Assembly (NCBI GenBank): GCA_016169945.1
Contig: JADLSH010000363.1
Location: 2,170,001 to 2,234,000 of the forward strand
From: Trachythela sp. YZ-2020
Taxonomy: Eukaryota > Cnidaria > Anthozoa > Malacalcyonacea > Clavulariidae
Length of the DNA stretch: 64,000 nt
Reading direction: 5' to 3'
Shown: positions 1 through 12,899 of the stretch, piece by piece
How the letters are laid out: the number at the start of each line of letters is the position of its first letter
Numbering within the stretch: the first letter of the stretch is position 1
Notes under the pieces: generated by a model
Databases searched by the model: none
Seen by the model: the letters and a program-made list of their open reading frames with translations, nothing else
Told to the model about the DNA's origin: nothing
Made by a program: the position numbers and the translations under genes

Positions 1-1003
1 TGAATGATTATTTAGTAACTGATAATCTCATGCATGCAGGCTCTTTGTGGCGACGAGTGTACGCGATTTGCAATGTATATTATCTGGGGTTCAGAGTGGT
101 CTCAGAATGCACGAAATACTGTTTCCGAACCCTCATATTTTCAAAATTTTCCGGGGAGCATGACCCAGGACCCCTCTAGAAATTCTCGGCCATTAGCTCT
201 AACGGATTAGTTGCACCAATGTTAACATCGTAGCTTCGGCCCTGGGTCGATTTACAGTATGGAAGTTTTCGACTTCCATGAAAGCATACTTCGATCAAAG
301 TATGCATCTCAAAACGTAGTCGGTATCCAAAATCCTTCTTCTTCCAGTTTAATAAGGTCACTGTGAGCAGAGAAACTCTTAATATAAAGCAGCCGTTATT
401 ATAAACCAGCTTTTAAAGAGCGTACGTCATAAATTTTAAACGTGCATATCATATTTTATATTCATTGCAATTATACATCCATTCAGTAAGGCTGGAAAGA
501 CAGATGTTATCCCATAAGATATCATTGATCTGCTGTCTGTTCGCCCCTACCCATTTTTTCGAAGAGTTTCTCTGATTACTTATTCAACTCTTACAGTTCG
601 CCCCCTCCCCCACCCATGTCTCTGGCAAAGGTAAGATGGAGGATGGAAGGAGGGCTTGATGTTGTTTAACACTGCACCTTTCATCACACACTCTCACCGA
701 CAAAATCAATACGACCATAAAATTTTGCAACTCTTTACAGTTCGTCTCTCCCGCACTTCTTAGGCGAGGGTGAGGTGTGTGAAAGGGGGGGGGGCAATTC
801 ACATGGCAAAACGTTGACCATAATTTTTGGGAACTCATAACAGTTCCCCCGTCCCCCCTTGTGCCGGTGGGGTGAGAGGTGGGGTGATTTTGTTTAACAT
901 TGTACCTTACTTCACACATTCGCAGGGCCAAAACAACCTGAATCAACTCAGTGTGAGATAAGGCTTCGTACATTGACCCCATTCGAAACCACCCAGAGCC
1001 ACT
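1..1003. repeat. Downstream flank of MGAT5 with degenerate G/C-rich tandem repeats
   Basis: About 540-980 contains three diverged copies of a roughly 140-base unit. Each has a TTTACAGTTCGCC/TTCCCCC-like start, a pyrimidine-rich run, and a GTTTAACAYTGYACCTT block followed by TCACACA. Bases 1-540 show no coding signal. The repeat begins close to the MGAT5 stop codon and may lie in its 3' UTR. Confidence 0.5.
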
Positions 1004-2596
1004 TTAAGAACATCCCTCACAAAGTGCCACTTGTTGCTTACGAAAACCACGACAGGGACAAAGCCGTTGTAGAGATCGTTTCTTAGCAACGCACGAAAAC
1101 AACATGACGTTATCCTGAAGATAGCATATGGAGTTCTTGCTGTTGAACGAAGGCGCGTGAAGTACGCTCTCAGATTCATATGTTTCACATTTTCTTAACC
1201 TATGAAAAATAGATATCAAATATATAAAAAATCTTGTAAATGGGTCTTTTTAACATGTCTAAGCCACTACCTTTGGCTTTTTGCTGTTCGCAATCACCAA
1301 AATTGCACTTAATGTGAGGGGATACATTGAGCAGTAATATTAAGTTATCTTTGCTGGCAATAATGGAAACATCTATCGCTACCAGCCTCGTACCCAGGCG
1401 CTTTTAAGGAAAAGAAAAAAAATCGCGTTCAGCTAATTTATAGAGAGCAGTGGCTGAGATTAGCGAGCGCGCGGAGGTGCTTGGGGAGGTCGCGACTCGC
1501 GTCCTCCCCAAGCACCCCAGCGCGCTCGCTAATCTCAGCCACTGATCTCTATAAATTAGCTGAACGCGATTTTTTTTCTTTTCCTTAAAAGCGCCTGGGT
1601 ACGAGGCTGTATCGCTACCCTGTTTTTAGTAATACCCGAACAAAATTTATTTAAGACAAAAGTGTCATCATCAAGGGTGATTTAAAGTCCCAGCATAGTT
1701 TCTCATATACTCAACGGAGACGTCATCAGGCAACAAGGTGAATATGCCTTTGTCGTAGATAGTCACTGTCATATGTCGTGATCCGCGAGGCGAAAAAGCG
1801 AGGACACGAATATCATAGGGACCGACACCTAGTGAGACATCTGCTAGGATATATAATCTGTGTTTAAGTGACGCGGAGACTCAATTTGGCCAAAATTTGC
1901 GGCAACGACTGACAATGGAAATTCCGAAAAAAAATTATAATCTTGATATCATCAATTTTTAAACATTACTCGAAATGTCGAATTAAACATATGAAGTAAT
2001 TTCGGAGTTTCCGTTGTACTGTATTTAATATTGACTTACTTTTTCAAAAATGCTTTCTGGTTTATCACTTCCCAAAAAGCAGGTTCACAAATACGACCTA
2101 AAGACGAATATAGAAAACTTCAAAATACTAAACAAGCGAAAACAGTCTATTATAATCTTTATGAAAGATGAGATTTACTTATCTCAAACATACCGTGTTT
2201 AACACAGGCCTCTTTACAAGACTCGCCACGCTGTCCGAGAACAATTTTCAACTTTTCCAATGGAGGCCACAGTTTTCCATCACAAAAGTCCTTTAAAAGT
2301 ACAGAGATTAGTAAGGTCAAACTATCTGGAAAGGTTTAACAAATATTTGTAACGTAATAACAGAATGTTCAATGTTGACAAGTTTATGACGAAATCACAT
2401 ACCGTATCTTCTTTATCGGTGTGTTTATTTACCTGGTTTGCAATCAAAGCGTCAACTCGTTCAAGCATTCCTTCACATGAATATTCCAATGGTAGAAACG
2501 GTGGAACCTTGGTAAAAAATAATTGTTTTTGATGATGTCATTGTCGTAGTTGTTCTTGCTGTAGCTGCTGTCACTGTTGTTCTTTTGGTTATTGTT

Positions 2597-2632
<36 letters not shown>

Positions 2633-5600
2633 ACTGTCGTTATTCCTTCTGTTGTTGTCGTCGTTGTCGTCATTGCTGTTATTGTTCCCGCTTTTTTCCA
2701 TTGCTGCTGGGCATATTGGTGGTGTTGGTATCGATGTCGTAGTTGATGCTCTTGTTGCTATTGTTGCTGTCGTTGTCGTTGTCGTCGTCGTTGTTTTAGC
2801 GTCGTTGTTGATGAACTTGTTGTTATTAGTATTGCTATTGTTGACTTGCTGCATGTTGTTATCGCTAAACTCTTACCTTCTTCTTTAAAATTACTTTCAA
2901 AGTTTCATTTATCTCAGTCAGGTTCTTGATATCGACAGTGTAAACATATGGCTTGCCTACAAACTCCTCCAGATAAGGACTTTGAGATGTCAACTATAAA
3001 AAAAATATTATCCAAATATCAACCTACCATTACGAACATTGGCTATCAATTCAACATGTAAATTGGCTCTAATTTCTTACCGATCTGGATGTTGGCTTTC
3101 CTTTAAAAAACTTGGAGTTTGTACGGTTCTTGGGCACTTTGAACTATACGAGAAAAATAATTTACAGCGGACAATGCACGTTTAAAAGTAGGAGAGTTGG
3201 CGACAGTGTGGTTGATGTGTACATGTGCATTTCATCTCTGTAGTTGTTTGATCATGGTTTGGCCTCTGTCGAATTTGAGAAGAATGTTCCAATTTAACTT
3301 TACCAAACACAGCAACTTTTCTCCGGATATTCCGTACTCCTCCTGCACTAACATTGAAGCAATGACGGAGAGCCCTTAATGGATCTCTATATACAGGGAG
3401 TCCCGAGAACAGTTTAGAACTGATAGAGCTACCCAGTATAAACAAGTTGGTTTAGTTGTACCAGGTAAAGATGTTTTATTGTACCTTTGGGTTTAAAAAG
3501 ACAGCTCCATTAGCAATGGCCTCCAATGGTGCGGGTCCTTCGTAAGGAAATCCCAAACCAACAAATATCTACAAAACAAATGAAAAGGTAATGGGGAAAA
3601 TATCCTGTTAAAATGAAGACACGATATTAAGTGAACATCGATTTGTTAAATTTACCTTCGACTGCTGTAATAAATCCATCAAAGCATCGCGTCCAACAAT
3701 ACCATGATTTTTTACATAGCCAGGCATCTTGACCCTTTCTGTTTGTTTCTGGTAAAAGTATAACATTTATTTTACAATGTAATCTAACTGGTATAGTAGC
3801 TTAGTTGATTAAGCATCGGACTATGAAGCGTTAGGTCGTTGGTTCAAAACCCAGTGCACGAACAGTCGGGGCCTGAAAATATCTGAGGAAGAAGATGCTG
3901 CGATATCTCGAAAAACTGTAATTGGAATTAGATCTTCACTTCTTCTCGAACAGTCTTGTTTGTGTGTTTTTCTGATTATAATTTTATTTTTCGTCAGAGT
4001 AATAAACATAATCCTCATTTAAACTGTGTTACGAACCCTGTTTAATGACAAGAAAACATGTAAAAAATGCAAAGATCTCTGACTTAATTAGATCAACTTA
4101 CTCCGACACTGTTGACTCGGATTGTCGTCGCATGAACACTGACGTATTGCTTCAGAAGTTGAAGGTACTTCGTATGACCCTGTGAAAACAAGAAAGATGT
4201 TTTAGTTCGTAACTTTATTTAGTTGTTGGTTGAGCTTAGGGCTTGTTGGTGGCATAATGATAAATCCATGTGCCTTTTATTTTTGCTACCGCTGTTCGAT
4301 TTCTCAGTTGTCTAACGATTTCCCTGGTCAAACGAAGATGAGAGTTGATGAGAGTTGCAGGCAAGCGAGAGTTTCCATGGGATTTTCATCAACTCTCATG
4401 CCCTCGTCAAACGAGAACAACGCACGAGGGTTGCTTGATATTACCGCGCGTATCGGTCAAACGAGGGAAAACTCTCATCATTTGAACCAGCTCAAAGTTG
4501 ATGAGAAATAATGAGAGTTGATGAGAGTCGATCAGAGTTGGCGATCAAACGCGAGCGAGAGTTGCAACTCTCATTGACTCTCATCAACCTTATTCTCGTT
4601 TGACCAGGGCTTAATAACTAATAGTAGGCTTAACCACTTAATAACCACAGGTTTCCCCCCGGTATTCAAGTTTCCTTCTCTACTGACATGATCTCTCCTC
4701 TAGGGAGAACAGTTTAGATGGAACTGACAGCTGTTCAGTCCCAAGAAGGTTTGTTTAACATACATACCCGCCAGTACTCCAAGACTCTGCCATAAACAAG
4801 GCATTGGTTCCGCTTCTTAGCAATGATACGTTTGCTCTCAGAGGCATTGACTTTTACACCAGAAACAAAGCCCAAGAAAGTGTTGTCAGGACTGTGGGCT
4901 ATATAAATGTAGTACGAAACGTTTAAGGCAAATCCTCACCGGACTGAATGGTATACCATCCCGAAAACGTCGAAGTTTTCTTTATTTTTTCCAGATAGTT
5001 ATGATCAAAATAGGAACGGTGTATTACGATTGGTGTACTGGTTGACATGATTGAATAATTTGGCATATTACTATTTTCTGTTCCACAAAAAAATTCTCGT
5101 AATACAGTATTAATCCGCAAACAAATATATTAATACAGAATTGTTCTATCTGTTCTTCCAAGAGTCCCAGTTACATTCATGTATTAATTTGTCTTACAAG
5201 AGGAACCTCAGTCCCAACGCAAAGGTGAAAGACACCACTGAGCCACCAATACACAAAAAGAATAAATAAATTCAGAAGGGTTGGATACGAGCCTGGTTTT
5301 CTACAGTAAATATGTAGCTATGTAACAATCAATGTGACAATAAATCAATCAATCAAATCAATTAATCAATCCGATTGAATAAAATTGAATCAAGCAATCA
5401 AATCAAATCGATCAAATCAATCAAAGAGTGTCGTGTAGTAAAACACGTAAGTAACTTACGGAACATTGTCATAAATTGTCTCAAATCAAGATTCAGTTTC
5501 CCCCAGTGTGACGCACCACCTGGTATGTGTTTTCGATAACCGTGATAGTTGAACTCTGCATCAGTACCAAACGAATCAACCACACGTAGTCGGCATCTGA

Positions 5601-8600
5601 AATATAGAATTATACAAATTTTGCTTAAATTATGTTTCCTCTAATCTAAATCCTTATTCGCTGTAATAGAATCTATATATAGGTAACAATCAGTCGATAC
5701 GACGGCGAACAAAGAGGTCCATGACAAATTTGGAAACGATCGATCTGAAACGAAATGGATTTCCATTTGACGAAAAGTCCCAATCCTTTCTCTGTCATGA
5801 CCAGAACGGAGAGGCTGACCACCCGCGAGGAAGGTTTACTGGCGTAGACTAAGGGCCTTCGCTCGAAACGTCGAAGTTCTCAGGTAGTTTGATCCTAAAG
5901 GCCCGAAGCTTATTGTATAGACGCTACCTACACGGGCACCACACGTTCAAGATATTATTACTTCATGGCACTGAGGAAGGTTGAAAGTGAAACACTGAAT
6001 AAAACATTGCAGAGCCTGGTAAAGGACAAAGGACTGGTGCAATTGTTGTAACAGGGTAGCGACAGGGTAGTGAAGGTACTGATCATTTTCATTAGGATGT
6101 AGCATATCTCGGCAGAAGCCTGCATGTCGGAAAATTTCCAGTTATTTTGAGGAAGGTTGGGAAAACCCAAAATCCTACCTGGAGGAAGGTGAGAAACGTT
6201 TTTCAACTCTGGTAGCGTACAGTGCGTTTATAGAAGAAAACAATAGAAAATAGTCCTGAACAAATCATTTGAGGATAACTTAAATCTCAAAACAATGGGA
6301 CTGAATCAAATGTGACAGACTGCATGAAAGGATCAGTTGTCTTTCTATTTTGAAAGAAAAGCAGGAAGTATAGGATTATATTCTGGTTCGTTTCTCTATT
6401 CAATACGGTTTCAAATAAATATAGAAAGTCCTCGTGAATGATATTTTTACTTCAAATTTCAACTACGGAAGGAAACACACACAATGTCATGATCACTGAA
6501 ATCACACACACTACCCCGTTCGTCCCATTAGAACAACCCTTCATGTCAAACCAGATCAACTGTTATTACAGACTTACTTGTACTTCGAATATAGCGGTCC
6601 CGTCATGTTCTTAATCAGACCAACACCAACGATATCTGTAAAGATGATATCAAATCCTGAGGAACTGTGGGCGTGCTCTTCTGGTATACAGTTATCATCA
6701 TCTGGTTGACCAAGAAGACTACAGAAGCAAGATGATACAACTGATTTCGATATATACATGGAAATTTACTGCATGCACTAATTGCTTAAGAAAAAAAAAG
6801 TTCTAGTATATAAATTCAAGGGTGGGTATTAGCGAAGTAGTTTTTGACTACATTTTTAAAACAGTAGTTTATAGTTGTAGCGAACTATATTTTTAAGTAG
6901 CCAAGTAATTGATTACTTTTCAAGCAACAATCGCTACTCGCTACTTTTCGAATTTCCAATCAGTCGACTAGACGAACCCTTTTGACAGTTTGTTCACCGC
7001 CAAAAAGCTCAGAGATAGAGTTTGCTAAGACTTCATCACATTGCCAGTGCTCAGTAACCCAATCTTGTCCATCTCAATCTAGCAAGTCTGAGTTTCCCGA
7101 TAGCTCGTCTCAGGTCGTGTTTTAATGAACTCAAAGACAGACCGTCATAGAGGTTATACTTTAAGACAATAAAATATGATTGAATGTAAACTCGTCGTTT
7201 CAATATAGTAGCTATCGATACACCAGGCGGAAATCTTATTTTAAAAATGAATAAAAGAGCCCTTTTAAACCACATATATTATATATAAGAACATTTTATT
7301 AGCTAACGTTGGCTAAATTAACGTTGGGTAAATTAACGTTGGGTAAAGTTGTTTTCGTTTCTTTATGTTCATTCGTTCTTTTGAATATTGTAACCGTTTT
7401 CGTAATTTAAAACCATTCTATAAGTACCTTGTATAAATTTGTTTAAATGCTCTGAAGATTTTGTACTGTAAAAAACGAAACGTTAGCTAATAAAATTTTC
7501 TTATATATAATATGTGTGGTTTAAAAGTAATTTGCTGGGCTCTTTTATTCATATTTAGAATGTAAACTCATTCATGCCCCCCATCATATTTTGTGGTATT
7601 ACTTCGTTAGCGTTAACCAAAGATTTAAATTTTCGCACTGGATTAAAAAACAAACATATCATGCCAATCAATTAATATTTGACTGATCAAAATAACTAAT
7701 CATTTGCCTTCTAGAACCACTTAAGATGGCGACACCAATTTTGCGACTTGTCCAAATTATGGAAATTAGCCTCAACATGTTTCGAGACTTTAGAAAGGAT
7801 TTTCAAAGCAAATGGCTTGCTATCTGCTCTAAAACTCATGATCTGTTCTCGCTAGCATAGACTTTTCGTTTACTGTAAAAATTATTAACAATGAGGCAGG
7901 AGCCTGAGCAGGGAAAGGAAAATGCACTGAATTTGCTGTTTTGGGACAAAATTGATGGAAAAAAGCACATTCTTGGCATTTCCCCCACCTTACAAAGGCT
8001 TGTGCCTCATATTTGCTAATTTTTACATGAAACGAAATCTTGATTAATATAGGGAACCACAATTATTAAATTTTAGAGAATGATAAGTAGTTTTTCTCTT
8101 AAAATTCTTGTGAAAGTATTGAAGTACTTTTAACCCAATTTCCATACTTGAACGGGTTGCAAAATTGGTGTCGCCACCTTAAGTAACTCTAGAACGCAAA
8201 CCGTTAGCTATTTTGACTAGTCAAATAGCAATGTAACGGCATGATATGATAGTTATTCCATCCAATATAAAAGCCTGAAACCTCCCTTCAAGCTAACATA
8301 GTAATACTACAAAATATAGTGGGTGGCATTTTTTTTGGGACACCCTGCATAGGTGTAATAATTGGATAAGACATTTTACATACCGCGGTAAATTTTTCGT
8401 TGCAGCAGACACCGTAAGATCATGTCCCAGTAAATATATACTAGCAATCAAGTCAGTCCATTGAACCAGTTCACCAAGAGGCCCCCCTGACGTAGCAGCG
8501 TAAAAGAACGTTGGAACATCGGCAAATGAACCAAGAAAAACCAAAATCTAAAAGAAATGAAAAAATGAAAAAAAGAAGTTGTGGATATTCAAGTCTCAAG

Positions 8601-11600
8601 ATACATTCTTACAAATAAACTAAATTAAATTGAATCAACACTTTGTTTAGGCTGAATATTCCTATCAGTTTAAATTAACGTTTCTCTTACAGGCCTTCTG
8701 CATAGAGCCATGTTATGTAGATATGCATAGTTATTAATGCACGCACAGAAAAACAGTAAACATGGCCTGCATTTCACTACACCGCCCGATATTCTCATTC
8801 TCATTCATTTCTTTGTTGCCTCTGGGCATGTTTAGCAAGAAAAATATCCACTAAATAAAACAAGATTCATGCTCACAATTTCTCTGCGAATATACGTTTT
8901 ACCTAACATCGCTCTGTGTCCGAAATTGCGTTGAAATTTGCAGCAAAAATTGCCTCGTCTAACATGGTCTTAAAGAAGTCAAGTAATCCAGTAAGAGACA
9001 TTCCCTATTGATCCAGTGTTACCACAAGAGGAAACGTAAAGTACGCTAAACTATCCTCACTCCAATACTGGTAAAATATATTAGTTCTGTCCAGATTGCT
9101 TTCCATAGAGTTCCAGTAAGAACCATGCATCCTTTATTGGCGTACTTGTACTACTAGACGAGGAAACAATCAGAATCTGCGGTGTTTGGTAGAGTCAAAC
9201 TGGAAGCATTCTTCTCACATGCGACTGAAGGGAAATGATAACCAGACACAGTGCTGAAGTGCGGCGCCCCGTCTAGTCTAGCACTGACATGCACGATAAT
9301 AAATAATCATTCTCCAGTATAAGAAGTGTTTTTGCAGATGTTTTGCAATGTGTTTCTTCGTAGCTCAGTGGTTAGGGCGTGCGCCTACAACTTCCTTTGA
9401 TTCGGTTGTTGAGGGTTCAAATCCCCGTACAACCACTTTTTCTTAAAACCTTCAAATTTTATTTTCCAACTTGTTTTAAACATTTGTGATTAGATTTGGA
9501 GTTGAATGCGCGGGCGGTCGCAGGAAAATCTGCTATACAGGTATAGTTATAAGGCCTGGGCTAATGAACATAGCTTAAGATTCCGAACGAACAAACGAAC
9601 GAACTCAGACCGAGAAATAAAGCTGTGCCACTTTGCAGGGGCACCGCAACCGGACAACTGCAAGTTGAAGGAATCGAACCCCAGTCACAGAGGCGAAAGC
9701 TACATGCACTTACCACTAAGAGGAGTGAACCACGTTTAACTTAACAAGAATACACAGTACTACCTTTTTCTTTAACCTGTGTCGTTGTCTATGTTGTTTC
9801 TTAATAGCTTCAACGCCCGCTATCCACTCCGTCCACCAACTTTTAAGTCGGCTTCTTGTCCATTTATAGTAAGAATGTTTTAGGATTTTAAAAAGGCCCT
9901 TTATATTCTTTCGTAGATTCGCCTAAGTAGAAAATGCAGGGATTACAATTGTAAGCTTGTGAAGTGCGAATGCATGGAGTCGGAACACTTGCTGAAAAAT
10001 ACATTTCTGAATGTACCAATCATGAGCCAAACCTAAGGTCTCTGGATGGACGTACCAGTGCTCAGCGAACTGAGTTGTTGCGACATTCAGAAATGAATTT
10101 CTTAGCAAGTAGTTCGCAAGGCCGGCGAGACCCAGTCGCGGGCCCAGGGCAGATTGGTGAACGCGGGCCCATCTCCGTCTCGCAGCCACGCGCTTTAGTG
10201 TGCTCCGTCCCCACTGAACGCTCGCCAGGGACGTGAACGCTGTGCAGTGTTTTGGCTCCACTATCGCTGGCGAATTTCTTACGAAAGATTCTTATTCCAG
10301 AAATGTATAATATATTCAACGAATAAGCGCACATAAAAGCCCGAGAAGTGACGCGATCACGGATCACCCTTACACAACTTTTCCGGGCCCTTTGAACAGC
10401 CCAGGCCCTGGGTATTTCCCCCGTCTGCCTCCCCACCCCCCTCTCGCCTGTCTTGGCGTTTCGACTACATTTGGACACCACAAGTTACACTATTTCTACA
10501 CTGCTGATGCAACAAACAATGCTATAGATAACTATGTACAACTGAACATAGTTTTTTCGGTAAAAAAACTAACCTTAACAGGCTCCACTTCATTGTTCAA
10601 AGTCTTGTTCTTTCCGGGCAGCAATGGACACCAATGTTCCACCTGAGCGAAAAGGTTAATGAATTCAAAATTAAAGACACACGACTTGTCATGAATTATA
10701 TATGCATATTTTCTGAGCATTAAATTTTCAGTATGCACCGGACTTTATCTGGATGTTCTAACTAGTAGTTGGGGGAGGGGGGAGGGAGGGAGGTTGCGCA
10801 CTTGCGCACCACCAGAACCTCTCTCCCAGAAAATCCGCCTGGAAAAATTAGCATGGTTTGATGCAACTGCTTACCTCGCTTAAATAACTGAGAACAGAGC
10901 AGTCGTCGGACTTAACCACACCGAATTTCTTGTAACAAAGTCGATCACCGTGATCCCACAGTTTCTGCAAATTAAGTAGGCAAATAACATCTTCAGGAAT
11001 TATTTTGAATGTATCAATTTCCAATGAACAACATTAATTTAAACACAGCGATTTCGTGCCTTTAAACCGTTGTAATCCTTACAGTGCTAATCCATTATCC
11101 CAATCCTAACCGGACTCTTGCCTTAACCCTAATGCTAACTCTAGCCCCAATCCTTACTCTAACCCTCACCCTAATTCTAACTCTAGCCCTAATTTTAACT
11201 CTAGCTCTAGTCCTAACGCTAATCCTAACTCTTAAGATTATGCGGTCATTTCGGGACAATTCTATGGAAGAGCACGGCAATCTTACCACGACATGTTCTT
11301 GGCAAAACGGATAAGCACGACTCGGTTCTGGTAACGGACATTGCAAAGTTTCGACGGGAATTTCTTCTGAACTTGTCAGCTCATCAAAATTTGTCGAAAC
11401 GCCATTCGCGATTTTATCAGGGGTCTGGTTACCTGGAAGACGAATAAAATTAAACATCTTCGTTATCGTGAAGGGGTAGGAACATATGCCTTTTACCTTT
11501 AAGTTTGAAGGTGAGGTTTTCTGGGTGAAGTTTTCTGATTATAATTTTGCATCCGTCGTATATGAGAAGAGTGGTTTCGATTCTCTGGGTGAGCCGATTC

Positions 11601-12899
11601 CTCCTGTAGTTTATGAATTAACGAATAGTCATCGAAGACGAATCTTTTAAAACCTCACTCGTGGCTCGTGCATGCAATTTTCCAAACTGCACTCGAAACC
11701 ATACTGTTATTATGTGTTATATACCTATACTTATTATTATGAAGTTAATTATAATCTTACTCTGGTCGATAATTGGTTGGTAGAGATCATGGTTGATATA
11801 CTCTGTTGGCAACGATACCGGTTGAGGATAGCCTAAAAATATAATCCACATAAATTTGTATATACTTTACTTAATTGTCTGTCGATTCTCGCCAACCGAA
11901 AAATATATAGGTATAGGTCTTATGGAAATCCTTCGCTAGTAACGTTTAAATCTTGTGTTTATGTATTCCTCAGGCTGGTGAGCGAAAATGGACATACAAT
12001 AATTTTCCGTTGCAAAACTTCAAAAGTAGGGGGGCACCGCCATATCGTGATTATCGTGATTCATGATATCGTGATTATCGTGATTCATGATATCGTGATT
12101 CGTGATGGTACAACGTAAGGAACAAGCATTGTAGGTGGGTCGGACGGGATCTCCCCCGGGAAAAATTCTCATTTCTAAGGTCTCTGCATGCAACACCATT
12201 TCCTGCATTCTCAGGCCATTTGTATACCTAATCTAAAAGTTACAACCACATGGATTTTGCCCATTGATTGGAAAGGGACACTTTCAATGGGCACTTTTTT
12301 CATTTTGAAAAAGGTGGGGGGCACATGCATCCGGTGTCCTCTGGTGTCCTCCTTTGTCCCCTGCCCCCTGGTGGAAGGTGTACTCCCGTAAAAAGTATTC
12401 ACCTCCCCCTCCCCACCTCCATCAGAGCAAGCGCCTTTCACCTCTGAGTCTTGAGTTCGATTCTCGCTGAGGACTTTACTCATCACACTCATGTGAAAAG
12501 AGTAAGTCAACGCTCTGCCGAAAGTCGTGGGTTTTCTCCAGGCACTCCGGTTTCCTCCCACAGAGGGAAAGTTGACTAGGTGGGTTAGGATATACAGCTA
12601 GATTAGGAAAGTAATATTACAATTGTTGTAAAATAGATAGTGTAGGCTAAGTACGTAATATAGGTAAGCGAGATACTTGATGTAATCGGTCACTGAAAAG
12701 CCCCAATGGGGAGTGAACTGAATAATGCATGTATGTATGTAGCGCGACATTTAGAGGTTGGTTGGACTGTAGTATACTTTAAGAAATTGTTGTAAAACAA
12801 AAGGAGCCTACCTAATTCAGTGACGTACGAAAAGATAAATATGAGAGATCCAAACCAAACAATAAGGATCAATTGATAGATAAGACGTAAAGATACCAT
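1004..12899 (-). CDS. MGAT5: Alpha-1,6-mannosylglycoprotein 6-beta-N-acetylglucosaminyltransferase (GnT-V), 19 exons
   Basis: Golgi enzyme that adds the beta-1,6 GlcNAc branch to N-glycans from UDP-GlcNAc. Coding exons in order: 12812-12899, 11761-11832, 11287-11432, 10875-10964, 10574-10642, 9764-9922, 8384-8547, 6578-6718, 5460-5596, 4768-4898, 4102-4179, 3656-3748, 3485-3568, 3081-3143, 2877-2993, 2433-2507, 2194-2290, 2040-2097, 1004-1199. All have GT-AG borders and phases agree throughout, giving 685 aa (human enzyme about 741). Residues about 7-25 form a hydrophobic signal anchor, as expected for a type II membrane protein. Family landmarks seen: GGPLGELVQWTDL near residue 234 (its Glu matches the residue reported as catalytic in human MGAT5), RVVDSFGTDAEFN, HSPDNTFLGFV, VGLGFPYEGPAPLEAIANG, and a Cys-rich end with CPCRGFRKQQVALCEGC. 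The start is the only Met before the anchor. MGAT5 versus MGAT5B cannot be separated here. Confidence 0.95.
1383..1609. mobile_element. Palindromic MITE with 9-bp target duplication (Mutator-like)
   Basis: A 227-base, almost perfect hairpin. The ends are CAGCCTCGTACCCAGGCGC and its reverse complement, and the arms continue through TCAGCTAATTTATAGAGA and GGCTGAGATTAGCGAGCGCG to a short loop near 1495. It is flanked by the direct repeat TATCGCTAC (1374-1382 and 1610-1618). A 9-bp duplication with long inverted arms is the usual pattern of Mutator-type (MULE) elements. It lies in the last MGAT5 intron (1200-2039). Confidence 0.85.
2560..2860. repeat. GTT/GTC trinucleotide repeat tract
   Basis: Intronic stretch between MGAT5 exons 15 and 16, dominated by GTT with GTC and GCT variants; the purest part is at about 2596-2632. 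Long open frames here on both strands (Asn/Thr-rich or Leu/Val-rich) come from the triplet period and are not genes. Confidence 0.9.
3795..4016 (+). mobile_element. tRNA-derived SINE-like copy
   Basis: Has a B-box-like GGTTCAAAACCC followed by a body with TCTGATTATAATTTT. The same body motif recurs at about 11525-11660 and 41700-41770, in each case after a GTTCGATTC or TTTCGATTC-type box. Short, diverged and intronic. Confidence 0.5.
4322..4610. mobile_element. TCAAACGAG palindromic MITE, copy 1
   Basis: Ends are CCCTGGTCAAACGA...GATGAGAGTTG and TTCTCGTTTGACCAGGG, followed by TTAA. The interior is full of CAACTCTCATCAACT and its complement. Same family as 29235-29670, 41785-42702 and 52935-53150. 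Confidence 0.8.
5930..6215 (+). repeat. Dispersed repeat (GGCACCACACG...GAGGAAGGTT)
   Basis: Shares long stretches with about 25105-25392, including TTTTGAGGAAGGTTGGGAAA and CACTGAGGAAGGTTGAA. No coding potential seen. Intronic in MGAT5. Confidence 0.7.
7265..7530. mobile_element. AT-rich palindromic MITE
   Basis: Inverted arms ACCACATATATTATATATAA and TTAGCTAACGTT, mirrored at about 7480-7523. The middle has a short TTAACGTTGGGTAAA duplication. MGAT5 intron. Confidence 0.75.
7722..8184. mobile_element. Inverted-repeat element (CTTAAGATGGCGACACCAAT)
   Basis: Left end CACTTAAGATGGCGACACC, right end GGTGTCGCCACCTTAAGT. The arms span about 28 bases around a 400-base interior without coding signal. 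Confidence 0.75.
9352..9435 (+). mobile_element. tRNA-like SINE head
   Basis: A-box-like TAGCTCAGTGGTTAGGG and a perfect B box GGTTCAAATCC are 49 bases apart, followed by a run of T. The 5' and 3' arms do not pair as a tRNA acceptor stem, so this reads as a tRNA-derived SINE rather than a functional tRNA. Confidence 0.55.
10290..10460 (+). repeat. Dispersed repeat shared with about 62318-62480
   Basis: Both copies run from TATTCCAGAAAT through GAGAAGTGAC and GGGTATTTCCCCC to a C-rich tail. Non-coding. In an MGAT5 intron here and upstream of INO80 in the other copy. Confidence 0.65.
11085..11240. repeat. Degenerate interstitial telomere-like repeat
   Basis: About 25 consecutive hexamer units of the CTAACC/CTAACT/CTAATC/CTAGCC type, a decayed form of the CCCTAA animal telomere repeat. 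It lies in the 322-base MGAT5 intron 3. Open frames across it come from the repeat period. Confidence 0.8.
12044..12107. repeat. Short ATCGTGATTATCGTGATTC tandem repeat
   Basis: About three tandem copies of a 20-21 base unit (ATCGTGATT with TCATGAT spacers) in MGAT5 intron 1. Confidence 0.8.
12425..12600 (+). mobile_element. SINE, GTACTCCGG-type core family, plus copy
   Basis: tRNA-like head with B box (GAGTTCGATTCTC), then GTGGGTTTTCTCCAGGCA and CTCCGGTTTCCTCCCACAG. The same core is found reversed at 26340-26545 and 61045-61255, and a variant at 41030-41275. Confidence 0.8.

Noticed and set aside
2444..2888. Open frames rich in Asn/Thr or Leu/Val
   Set aside because: Products of the GTT trinucleotide tract in an MGAT5 intron. 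Real exons 2433-2507 and 2877-2993 are defined by homology and splice sites.
9355..9430. Candidate tRNA gene
   Set aside because: A and B boxes are present, but the acceptor and anticodon stems do not pair, so it was called a tRNA-derived SINE.
11084..11457. Repeat-derived frames over the telomere-like block
   Set aside because: Hexamer period keeps frames open. Only 11287-11432 is a real exon (MGAT5 exon 3).
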